IMG/VR virus record: IMGVR_UViG_3300031396_000155
Location: 1 to 24,433 of that record
Direction: 5' to 3' (one strand)
From: a virus
DNA length: 24,433 nucleotides
Shown: positions 1 through 6,543 of the stretch, piece by piece
Layout of the letters: each line of letters opens with the position of its first letter
Numbering within the stretch: position 1 is the stretch's first letter
Translations under genes and position numbers: made by a program
Notes under the pieces: model-generated
What the model was told of the DNA's origin: nothing
What the model saw: only the letters and a program-made list of their open reading frames with translations
Database searches by the model: none

Positions 1-1
1 A

Positions 2-1321
2 CGCCTGGTAAATCTGTACGCTGAAGCATTGCCGCAGGACAGCAAAGCGCCTGTAGCGCTGTATGGCACGCCAGGCACCAGAGTCTTTTCGTCACTGCCC
101 ACCAAGCCTGTAAAAGCCCTGAACAAGCTGAATGGCGTTGTCTATGCCGTCACAGCAACCCGGCTCTACACCATCGACAAGTTTGGCGATTACACAGAAG
201 AGGGCGAGATAGATCAGGCCGGGCCTGTATCGTCAGCCTCAAACGGCATTGACCTGGTATTCGTGGATGGCCGGAAAGGGTACGCATACAATCCCATCGA
301 CGGATTGCGGCAGCTGAGTGGTGATGGCTGGTATCCGGCAAACACTGTCACCTATCAGGACGGCTATTTCATTTTCAACCGCGCCGGCACCGGGCAATTC
401 TTCCTGTCTGACCTGCTATCAACCGAGTTTGACCCGTTGCGGTTTGCAACCGCTGAAGGATCCCCGGATGACGCTGTGGCCGTGATATCCGATCACCGGG
501 AACTGTGGGTGTTTGGCGTTGAGTCTATTGAAGTCTGGTACAACAGTGGCGATGTAGATTTTCCTTTTGAACGGATGCAGGGCGCATTTGTCGAAAAAGG
601 CTGTGAGGCCCCGGGCAGTGTAGCCAAGCTGGATAACACGGTTTACTGGTTGGGCAATGACGGCATGATTTACCGGGCATCCGGCTATCAGCCAATGCGG
701 GCCAGCACGCACGCCGTTGAAGCCCGTATAGGCGACAACAACCCGGACGCTTTCGCTTATACCTACATCGAGGAAGGCCATTCGTTCTATGTAATCACCT
801 TCCCATCGAAAGAACTGACACTCGTTTTTGATGCTGCAACCGGCCTATGGCATGAGCGCAGCCATTACCAGTGGGGCAGGCACCACACGGAATGCCACGT
901 TTACGCTTATGGCCAGCATTTGGTTGGCGACTACCAAAACGGCAACGTCTACACCATGGCATTAAATATCTATGAAGATAACGTGGACGAAATTTTGCGC
1001 ATTGCCGTGTCGCCGCCGATTCACAGCAACCGTAGCCGGGCAATCATGCACTGCCTGGAACTGGATATGGACAGTGGCGTTGGCCTGGTGACCGGACAAG
1101 GCGACGACCCACAGGCAATGCTGCAATGGTCAGACGATGGCGGCAAGACGTGGAGCAATGAACACTGGTCACCAATCGGCAAGATTGGTAGTTACCTTAC
1201 TAGAGTGCAATGGAACCGCCTGGGAATGTTCAGGCAGCGCCAGTACAAGGTAGAGATCAGCGACCCGATACCCGTTGCAATCGTTGGGGCATACGCGGAG
1301 GTCGAAAATGGCAGGAATTAA
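2..1321 (+). CDS. P22 gp10-like packaged-DNA stabilisation protein, 5' truncated by window edge
   Basis: In P22 this family (Phage_stabilise) forms part of the tail hub that plugs the portal after DNA packaging. The frame is open from base 2, and the codons before the first TTG (base 29) read RLVNLYAEALPQDSKAPVAL. That is the usual conserved N-terminal part of the family (VNLY.E...KSPVALYGTPG), so the true start lies upstream and the TTG is not the start. The body has many short beta-type segments with repeated aromatic/Gly turns (for example WVFGVESIEVWYNSG, YWLGNDGMIYRASGY), consistent with a beta-propeller-like fold. At least 440 residues are present, against about 470 for P22 gp10. The next gene begins inside its last codons (14-bp overlap). 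Family assignment is from recognised motifs; order in the operon supports it. Confidence 0.85.
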   Translation, partial: RLVNLYAEALPQDSKAPVALYGTPGTRVFSSLPTKPVKALNKLNGVVYAVTATRLYTIDKFGDYTEEGEIDQAGPVSSASNGIDLVFVDGRKGYAYNPIDGLRQLSGDGWYPANTVTYQDGYFIFNRAGTGQFFLSDLLSTEFDPLRFATAEGSPDDAVAVISDHRELWVFGVESIEVWYNSGDVDFPFERMQGAFVEKGCEAPGSVAKLDNTVYWLGNDGMIYRASGYQPMRASTHAVEARIGDNNPDAFAYTYIEEGHSFYVITFPSKELTLVFDAATGLWHERSHYQWGRHHTECHVYAYGQHLVGDYQNGNVYTMALNIYEDNVDEILRIAVSPPIHSNRSRAIMHCLELDMDSGVGLVTGQGDDPQAMLQWSDDGGKTWSNEHWSPIGKIGSYLTRVQWNRLGMFRQRQYKVEISDPIPVAIVGAYAEVENGRN

Positions 1322-2729
1322 GGTCGATCCGCCACCAGTCAACATGCAGATCATTGATATGAAAACCGGCAGACCGACCAGGCCGTTTATCGAGTTCATG
1401 CATAGGTTATGGCAGCGCACAGGTGGTGAAGTAGACGCGATTGAAGATTTGGACGTGACCAATTCCTACCCGGTTTTTAAGCCAACAAGCGCCAGTGACG
1501 CAGAAATTGGCCAGCCCTCATTCCTGGAAGGGCAAAAAGGAGCCAGTGAGGAACAAATCAACGAGGCCATTCAAAACCTATCCGCCCTGGTTCATGCCAA
1601 GGCGCCACAGCCTGACGTACTTGATGCGATAGAATCACTCCGAGCGGTTACACTGTCTGATATGGCCGGGCTTCACAGTGAGATTGGAGAGTTGCGTGAG
1701 CATGTAGAAAGCTTAATCACGCTGGTAATGATTATTGAACGTCCAGGTCGCGCCGCTTCTGATGCTGTAAGCAATCACGTCGCGCTACCTGACCCACATA
1801 GTCAGTATGCCGATCAAGCCAATACCTACACTGAAACAGAAGTTGACAACCTTCTGGACGACAAAGCAGACAAAGCGACAACCTACACTGAGACGGAAGT
1901 TGACGGGCTGCTTAACACAAAAGCAGACAAAGCCAATACCTACACTGAAACAGAAGTTGACGAGCTGACAGGAAGTCTTGCCTACCCCAGTACCACACTG
2001 GCATCTAGCTCAGACATCCCAGAAAGTGTTAAAACTGCCATTGCCGCATATCCACACATTCAGGGCTTTCGCACGGGCACTGGAGCAGCACTCACTTTTG
2101 CACAGGTAGTAGAAGAGGCGGCAGAGCGCGGGGCAAGGCTGCTTACTATCCAAGAACTGGAGGCTGGTGTGTGTCAGGGTACAGGGTACTCTTATGACGC
2201 AGAAATAACATGGACAAGCTCGCCTGCTGGAGTTGGGCTGGTATATGGAAATATTGGCGCTGGCGACGGCACCAGAGTTATCTTAAACACGAGTACAGAC
2301 ACCGCTGCTGGCGGTTACGCCGTTTCTGTTATTGGTCAAAGGCAGTGGACGGACACTCAGTATGCAGAGATAGCGGGTGGCGCAGCTGCCAACTTCGCAG
2401 CCATGCCACAAGTCGGCGGCGATCCTATTGTAGAGAGTGGGAGTAATGCTGATGGGGAGTGGACGCGGTGGGCTGATGGTACTCAGATATGTACATTGCA
2501 GTCTGCGATTGTAAATAGTGCTGAGATTACGTGGACTTACCCAGTGGTTTTTTCTGCCGCCCAAATTTACGTTGGCGTAGAAAAAACTGGCGGTGGAACT
2601 GGCCAAACCAATCAGACGGTTATGGGTGGTAGGACTACCTCATCTGTATTATTAAATCTGTATGATTCTGATGGTGTGTCCAATGACAGTGCAGATATTA
2701 CCGCGCTAGCAACTGGCCGCTGGAAATAA
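1308..2729 (+). CDS. Tail fibre / needle-position protein with receptor-binding C-terminus
   Basis: Probable trimeric tail protein of 473 residues in the P22 gene 26 (needle) position. The start is the ATG at 1308 because a GGAGG box lies at 1297-1301; an upstream in-frame start at 1275 has no such support. Residues 1-40 (MAGIKVDPPPVNMQ...RPFIEFMHRLWQR) look like a virion-attachment segment. About residues 85-145 are heptad-like and probably coiled coil. Next comes the fibre motif HVALPDPHSQYAD and three copies of a 19-residue repeat (TYTETEVD..). The following region (TFAQVVEEAAERGARLLTIQELE, then YDAEITWTSS) resembles a small lectin-like fibre domain, which is a weak inference. The C-terminal 110 residues carry NADGEWTRWADGTQICT and end in ATGRWK, a tip typical of fibre proteins. 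It is not clearly homologous to P22 gp26 itself, so the exact role (needle or fibre) is open. Confidence 0.75.
   Translation: MAGIKVDPPPVNMQIIDMKTGRPTRPFIEFMHRLWQRTGGEVDAIEDLDVTNSYPVFKPTSASDAEIGQPSFLEGQKGASEEQINEAIQNLSALVHAKAPQPDVLDAIESLRAVTLSDMAGLHSEIGELREHVESLITLVMIIERPGRAASDAVSNHVALPDPHSQYADQANTYTETEVDNLLDDKADKATTYTETEVDGLLNTKADKANTYTETEVDELTGSLAYPSTTLASSSDIPESVKTAIAAYPHIQGFRTGTGAALTFAQVVEEAAERGARLLTIQELEAGVCQGTGYSYDAEITWTSSPAGVGLVYGNIGAGDGTRVILNTSTDTAAGGYAVSVIGQRQWTDTQYAEIAGGAAANFAAMPQVGGDPIVESGSNADGEWTRWADGTQICTLQSAIVNSAEITWTYPVVFSAAQIYVGVEKTGGGTGQTNQTVMGGRTTSSVLLNLYDSDGVSNDSADITALATGRWK
1818..1970 (+). repeat. Three tandem 57-bp units in the fibre gene
   Basis: The repeats begin at 1818, 1875 and 1932 with exact 57-bp spacing (19 codons). 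Each encodes a variant of ANTYTETEVDxLLxxKADK; units 1 and 3 are closest at the DNA level. Such units form the stalk of trimeric fibres and can gain or lose copies by recombination without breaking the frame. The third unit is cut short and leads into the next domain. Confidence 0.9.
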
Positions 2730-2751
2730 AGAACCCCACAAGGAGCACACT

Positions 2752-3123
2752 ATGAAGATCACAGTAATACCAACAGGCACACCTGTCACTCACTACGCTT
2801 TTAACGGTGAAATTATCACCGCGTTCTGTAAAGGGGAACAAGAAGACTTTGACTTGTCTTCACTTGTCGCCAGTGCAGAGTTTCAATCCGTTGTTGTAGA
2901 CACACTGGATACGTCACCCAGTCAGATCATCCGTGAAGCGTACCGTGACGATGCCGGTGAGCTGCATGTAACACTATGCCAAGGCGTAGGCTCAGGTCAC
3001 TGGGAAGCATCTGGCGCACTGAAAAGCGCAAGTTACGATCCAGATACCGTGTACGTGAAGCTGAATCAAGAGAAAGTATTCAGTGGTACAGCTAAAGCAT
3101 TTACTCGCCAAGGGGCTGTGTAA
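2752..3123 (+). CDS. Conserved-looking phage protein of unknown function, fibre accessory
   Basis: This is a 123-residue soluble protein with no signal peptide or membrane segment. A strong AAGGAG box lies 6 bases before the ATG. The sequence is mixed alpha/beta (MKITVIPTGTPVTHYAFNGE..., then SYDPDTVYVKLNQEKVFSG). I do not recognise a domain. It lies directly after the fibre gene and its stop overlaps the next start by one base (TAATG), so it is translationally coupled to the probable fibre-assembly protein. A role in fibre folding, attachment or as a minor fibre subunit is inferred from position only. Confidence 0.6.
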   Translation: MKITVIPTGTPVTHYAFNGEIITAFCKGEQEDFDLSSLVASAEFQSVVVDTLDTSPSQIIREAYRDDAGELHVTLCQGVGSGHWEASGALKSASYDPDTVYVKLNQEKVFSGTAKAFTRQGAV

Positions 3124-3449
3124 TGGGATCAATCAATGTTAAATCAGCAGCCGTGTTGCAGGAGGAGTTCTTAGCATCCACGAAGTCTCGGCTTACCTCA
3201 GCTATCCAGTCCATGCTTGACGATAAGGCCAAGGAGAGAGGCTACGACAGCATCTTGAGCCTATGCACCTATGCCACATCAACCGCCGCAAAGTTCGCCG
3301 CTGAAGGTCAGGCAGGCGTTTCATGGCGTGATGAAGTCTGGGCAAAGGGCTATGCCATTCTTGCCGATGTTGAAAGTGGATCGCGGGCTATTCCGACAGT
3401 CGATGAGTTGCTTGCAGAGTTGCCAGACTTTGCGTGGCCGGGAGCATAA
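3123..3449 (+). CDS. Probable tail-fibre assembly chaperone-like protein (DUF4376-like)
   Basis: This 108-residue helical protein contains the pattern KERGYDSILSLCTYA...F.AEGQAGVSWRDEVWAKGYAILADV, followed by TVDELLAELPDFAWP. The same pattern marks DUF4376 and the C-terminal part of many tail-fibre assembly proteins, which sit just after the fibre gene and help it trimerise. Here it follows the fibre gene and the 123-residue protein as a coupled set (TAATG junction). The assignment rests on motif and position; no catalytic residues are expected. It could also be a structural component of the fibre base. Confidence 0.6.
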   Translation: MGSINVKSAAVLQEEFLASTKSRLTSAIQSMLDDKAKERGYDSILSLCTYATSTAAKFAAEGQAGVSWRDEVWAKGYAILADVESGSRAIPTVDELLAELPDFAWPGA

Positions 3450-3452
3450 CGC

Positions 3453-3500
3453 ATGATCTACGCACAGCACTTCTTATCTGAAGAGAACTTACTGAGGTAA
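3453..3500 (+). pseudogene. 15-codon remnant sharing the first codons of an M15-like endolysin start
   Basis: ATG followed by codons for IYAQHFLSEENLLR and a TAA stop. Its first 20 bases (3453-3472) are identical to 20373-20392, where the same peptide start opens a longer M15-peptidase-like fragment. A GGAG lies just upstream, at the end of the preceding gene. It is too short for an enzyme. It is probably the scar of an endolysin gene once located after this fibre module, or a leader peptide. The TAA lies 4 bases before the next ATG, and the GAGG used by that gene lies inside this ORF. Confidence 0.35.
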
Positions 3501-3504
3501 CTCC

Positions 3505-3843
3505 ATGAACGCAAAACCGATTCAGCTAATTGCAGTCACGGCACTGACCGCCAGCCTTGCCAGCTACTACACCGCACCGGCCAGCAAGCGCGTGATTATC
3601 AGCAAATTCACGCTGACCAATACGGATGCAGGCGTGCAAAACGTCGACGTTCACGTTGTCCCTACGGGTGGATCAGCCGACTCAAGCAACATTGTCATTA
3701 AGCAGCTGGCACTGGACGCGGGGCAAACGGCAGCGGTTTACCAGCTGGAAGGACACATTATGGCGGCAGGTGACGAGATACACGCGGTAGCAGACGATGC
3801 CAGCGTGGTTCTTCTGTTCGCGTCTGGCGTGTCGGTGGTGTAA
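3505..3843 (+). CDS. Small beta-rich virion-type protein, function unknown
   Basis: This is a 112-residue protein with a GAGG box at 3494-3497. Residues 28-112 consist almost entirely of alternating hydrophobic strands (VIISKFTLTNTDA, VDVHVVPTGG, IVIKQLALDAGQT, VVLLFASGVSVV), suggesting a beta-sandwich like those of minor capsid or tail decoration proteins. The N-terminal stretch (PIQLIAVTALTASLASYY) is moderately hydrophobic but lacks a basic signal-peptide start and reads better as beta structure. It lies in the late operon directly before the gp14-like gene, with no gap. I cannot name the family. Confidence 0.65.
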   Translation: MNAKPIQLIAVTALTASLASYYTAPASKRVIISKFTLTNTDAGVQNVDVHVVPTGGSADSSNIVIKQLALDAGQTAAVYQLEGHIMAAGDEIHAVADDASVVLLFASGVSVV

Positions 3844-4296
3844 ATGAATGCGGTCATAGAGCGCACCTTTGATACCGCTTTAGTGCGCTCTATATTGTCG
3901 AGCAAGCGCCTTAAAATCCGGATATCAGATATGCCGATAGAAGCGTTTGATCCTGAAAATCAGGAAAATATTTATTATCTGGTGTGCAAGCGTGGAAATA
4001 CTGCTATTGGTCTAATTGTGTTTCATGCTTTCAACAGCCTTGCGTGCTGCCAGGGGCACGTAAACTACCTTCCAGAATACTGGGGCGAGGACTTGCACAA
4101 GCACACAAAGAAGGCAATAGAATGGATCTTTGAGAACACGGATTTCATAAAGATAGTGGCACTGGTTCCGGATTATTACGCCATTGTCCTGAAACATGCA
4201 CTGGCAGCAGGCATGAAAAAAGAGGGATATTTGACCAACGCAGTAATATCCAACGGCAAGCCTGACAACATGACACTTTTAGGGATCGAAAAATGA
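3844..4296 (+). CDS. P22 gp14-like head-assembly-region protein (DUF2824-type, GNAT-like fold)
   Basis: This 150-residue protein starts directly after the previous stop (TAA-ATG), so it is probably translated by coupling. P22 gp14 belongs to DUF2824, is about the same length, and lies between genes 26 and 7 exactly as here. The visible pattern is acetyltransferase-like: an N-terminal helix, then IYYLVCKRGNTAIGLIVFH, then YWGEDLHKHTKKAIEWIFENTDFIKIVALVP, where a GNAT would bind acetyl-CoA, and the C-terminal YAIVLKHALAAGMKKEGYL, the usual 'neighbour-helix then GF.xEG' ending. The classic acetyl-CoA loop (QxxGxG/A) is not visible, so catalytic activity is uncertain. Its stop overlaps the sulfotransferase start (ATGA). 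Confidence 0.6.
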   Translation: MNAVIERTFDTALVRSILSSKRLKIRISDMPIEAFDPENQENIYYLVCKRGNTAIGLIVFHAFNSLACCQGHVNYLPEYWGEDLHKHTKKAIEWIFENTDFIKIVALVPDYYAIVLKHALAAGMKKEGYLTNAVISNGKPDNMTLLGIEK

Positions 4297-4928
4297 GCGA
4301 CGATGCCATTGTGACGTTCATTCGGATACCCAAGAACGCCAGCACGTCTCTGTATTCCTTTTTTGGAACAGCAAACACTGTCAGGAACGAGTACCTGAGC
4401 GCGGACAACCCGAAGCACCTTGGTATATTTGAGTCTTCGCACCAGAGCATATCCGAGCTACAGCATAACCTTGGCAGCTACATCCTGGAAAAACCTGTGC
4501 TTGCCGTGGTGAGGAACCCGTTTGATCGACTGGTATCCATGTACTTCTTCGCAAAAAAGCATGACCTTGGGAAAATATACGATATCGACACTAAAGATTT
4601 CCTAAGTTTTGCTAGGGGATTTCACCGATTCAGCAAGGATGAAAACTTTTTTCATGCAATTCCGCAAGTCAAATTTATGGAGCACGACCTAAGCTATCGG
4701 TTCACAGTGATTAGGTTTGAGGATCTGAAAGCAGGGATTAGGAAGTTTATAAAAGACTACGATCTTGATAATTGTTTTGACGCGGATAATTTGGAAACCC
4801 TCAACGGCACTGACCATTGTCACTATAGCGACTATTATGATGATGAGACAAAAGAGATTGTTAAAGATATGTGGGGGTGTGACCTAACCGCATTTTCCTA
4901 TTCGTTTCAAGAAAAAGGCCACAGGTGA
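4293..4928 (+). CDS. Phage-encoded sulfotransferase family protein
   Basis: A probable PAPS-dependent sulfotransferase of 211 residues, moving sulfate onto a hydroxyl of a carbohydrate or other acceptor. Both cofactor motifs are visible. Residues 12-20 (IPKNASTSL) form the 5'-phosphosulfate-binding loop, with K14 and the T18/S19 pair. Residues 74-84 (RNPFDRLVSMY) form the 3'-phosphate-binding segment, with R74 and S82. The C-terminus (YYDDETKEIVKDMWGCDLTAFSYSF) matches the usual end of the Sulfotransfer_2 family, so the domain looks complete. H50 is a possible catalytic base, which is inference. No signal or membrane segment is seen, so it acts in the cytoplasm or virion. It overlaps the gp14-like gene by ATGA. 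P22 has no gene here, so it is an accessory gene inside a conserved block. Confidence 0.8.
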   Translation: MSDDAIVTFIRIPKNASTSLYSFFGTANTVRNEYLSADNPKHLGIFESSHQSISELQHNLGSYILEKPVLAVVRNPFDRLVSMYFFAKKHDLGKIYDIDTKDFLSFARGFHRFSKDENFFHAIPQVKFMEHDLSYRFTVIRFEDLKAGIRKFIKDYDLDNCFDADNLETLNGTDHCHYSDYYDDETKEIVKDMWGCDLTAFSYSFQEKGHR

Positions 4929-4931
4929 CTT

Positions 4932-5639
4932 ATGGGTGTTGCAGGCGCAGTAGTTGGTAGCGCAGTAATTGGCGCGGGTGCATCTTATATGAGCAGCAAA
5001 AAACAATCCAAGGCAGCAGGTAAAGCTTCTGATGCTTCAGTAGCGGCAAATCGGGAAACGATCGCTTTTCAGAAACAAGTGTTTGCTCAACAAAGGGAGG
5101 ACAACGCGCCGTGGCGCGAGATTGGTGAACAGTCACTTGATCGCCTGCAAGCTGGTGTAGAGTCTGGCGAGTATGACCCCGGAAGATTCACTTTCGATTT
5201 TCAGGCAGATCCAAGCTACGCATTCAGAAAGCAGGAGGGGATCAATGCGCTGGACGCCAGCGCAGCAGCCCGTGGCCGTTTGCAGTCAGGCGCACAGGAT
5301 CGAGCCGTTACCCGCTACGCATCAAACCTTGCCAGCCAGGAATACGGCAACGCTTTCAATCGCGGCCTGACCCGTTACAACACCAACGCCAACAGGAAAC
5401 AAAACCAGTTTAATCGACTGGCGACCCTTTCAAACGTGGGGCAAGTGGCGAATCAGGCCGATGCGAATGCCCGGCAGACCATGGCCAGCAACGTAACTCA
5501 GGCCACACAGGCAAGCGGCAACGCATTGGCTCAAGGCGCAATTAACAAAGGCAACGCCCGTGCAAGCGCTTATCAGGGCATTAGCCAATCCATTAACCAG
5601 GGTGCGCAAAACTACCTGCTTTACGACGCATTAGGATAG
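4932..5639 (+). CDS. P22 gp7-like DNA-ejection (internal virion) protein
   Basis: This 235-residue protein (P22 gp7 is about 229) has the typical build: an Ala/Gly-rich hydrophobic N-terminus (GVAGAVVGSAVIGAGASY), a charged helix, and the family motif ANRETIAFQKQVFAQQREDNAPWREIGEQSLDRL. It continues with DPSYAFRKQEGINALDASAAARGRLQSGA and ends in a long Asn/Gln/Ala-rich helical stretch with ANRKQNQFNRLATLSNVGQ. In P22, gp7, gp20 and gp16 are packed in the head and released into the cell envelope to form the DNA conduit. The AGGT near 4923 lies at the end of the sulfotransferase gene. Family identity is from motif plus gene order. Confidence 0.82.
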   Translation: MGVAGAVVGSAVIGAGASYMSSKKQSKAAGKASDASVAANRETIAFQKQVFAQQREDNAPWREIGEQSLDRLQAGVESGEYDPGRFTFDFQADPSYAFRKQEGINALDASAAARGRLQSGAQDRAVTRYASNLASQEYGNAFNRGLTRYNTNANRKQNQFNRLATLSNVGQVANQADANARQTMASNVTQATQASGNALAQGAINKGNARASAYQGISQSINQGAQNYLLYDALG

Positions 5640-5648
5640 GGGGCCGGC

Positions 5649-6536
5649 ATGGCTAATCAGTTTGGTATTGATATGGGCCAGGTCTATAAAACGACCGAGG
5701 CCGTGAAAGGCTCCCGGCAGACCCGAAAGGCCAACGCATTGGCTATGGACTGGAAGAAAGAGGACCGGGAAAGCGCACGCCAGCGCAGCCAGACCATTAA
5801 CCAGTTGCGTGCAAAGGTGGCCGCAGGTGGTGAAGAAGGCAAGCAGGCAGAGCGCCAGCTGATTGCTTTCGCGCCGGAAGAAGCCACGAAAGTTCAGGAA
5901 GCCTTTGCCAACATGGACGAGCGCCAGCGCAAGCAGGCATCTGAAAACGTGGAAACCCTGGGCCGTGTCAGTACGTTTGTCCTGGAAGGGCAGACCGTTG
6001 AAGAACAGTCACAGCGCTATCAGCGTGCCCGTGCCAACCTTGCGCCGGAAATCGTCGCCAACATGCCAGAAGAATACGATCCCAATTTTGTGCAGATGGG
6101 ACTGGCGCGTGCCCGTGAGCTTGACGATATGCTGGAAAACCCCGAACAGATCACGTTTGGTGGAGAGGACCGGCTTTACAAGGATGGCAGGCAGATCGAG
6201 TCAACCACCAGCAACGCATTGCTGAAGCAACAAGCTGGCGGATCAGGCAGTGATTTCAAGTCGTCCGATGAAAACCTGATGTTCCGCCAGGCCGCAGAGT
6301 TGTTGGGTGGGATCTTTGACAAGCAGGGCAACCTTCAGAACCTGGACCCTGAGAACAGATCCAAGGTTCAGGCCATTACCACCAGGGCCGCGGGACTATT
6401 CCAGAGTGGGGAAACCCGGACCCGATCACAGGCCGTTACCGAGGCCGCCCGCCAGTTAGGCATAAGCGTGCAGAACCTTGGTGGTGGCGGTAGTATGGAC
6501 CGCAATCAGTTACTCGAAATGTACGGCACTCAGTGA
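5649..6536 (+). CDS. Helical internal virion protein in the P22 gene 20 slot
   Basis: This 295-residue, highly charged, Gln/Glu/Arg-rich protein is almost wholly helical (KKEDRESARQRSQTINQLRAKV, EEATKVQEAFANMDERQRKQ). It has no membrane segment. A purine-rich TAGGGGG box precedes the ATG. A middle strand-turn segment (ITFGGEDRLYKDGRQIESTT) divides two helical halves. The C-terminus has a Gly-rich hinge (NLGGGGSMD). It is much shorter than P22 gp20 (about 470), and I see no clear sequence match, so the ejection-protein role rests on its place between the gp7-like gene and the giant gene. Its TGA stop forms part of the giant gene's ribosome binding site. Confidence 0.65.
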   Translation: MANQFGIDMGQVYKTTEAVKGSRQTRKANALAMDWKKEDRESARQRSQTINQLRAKVAAGGEEGKQAERQLIAFAPEEATKVQEAFANMDERQRKQASENVETLGRVSTFVLEGQTVEEQSQRYQRARANLAPEIVANMPEEYDPNFVQMGLARARELDDMLENPEQITFGGEDRLYKDGRQIESTTSNALLKQQAGGSGSDFKSSDENLMFRQAAELLGGIFDKQGNLQNLDPENRSKVQAITTRAAGLFQSGETRTRSQAVTEAARQLGISVQNLGGGGSMDRNQLLEMYGTQ

Positions 6537-6543
6537 GGCAATA

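Noticed and set aside
6478-6543. Upstream extension of the giant ORF to a GTG at 6478
   Set aside because: Overlaps the end of the preceding gene and lacks the well-spaced GAGG that precedes the ATG at 6544.
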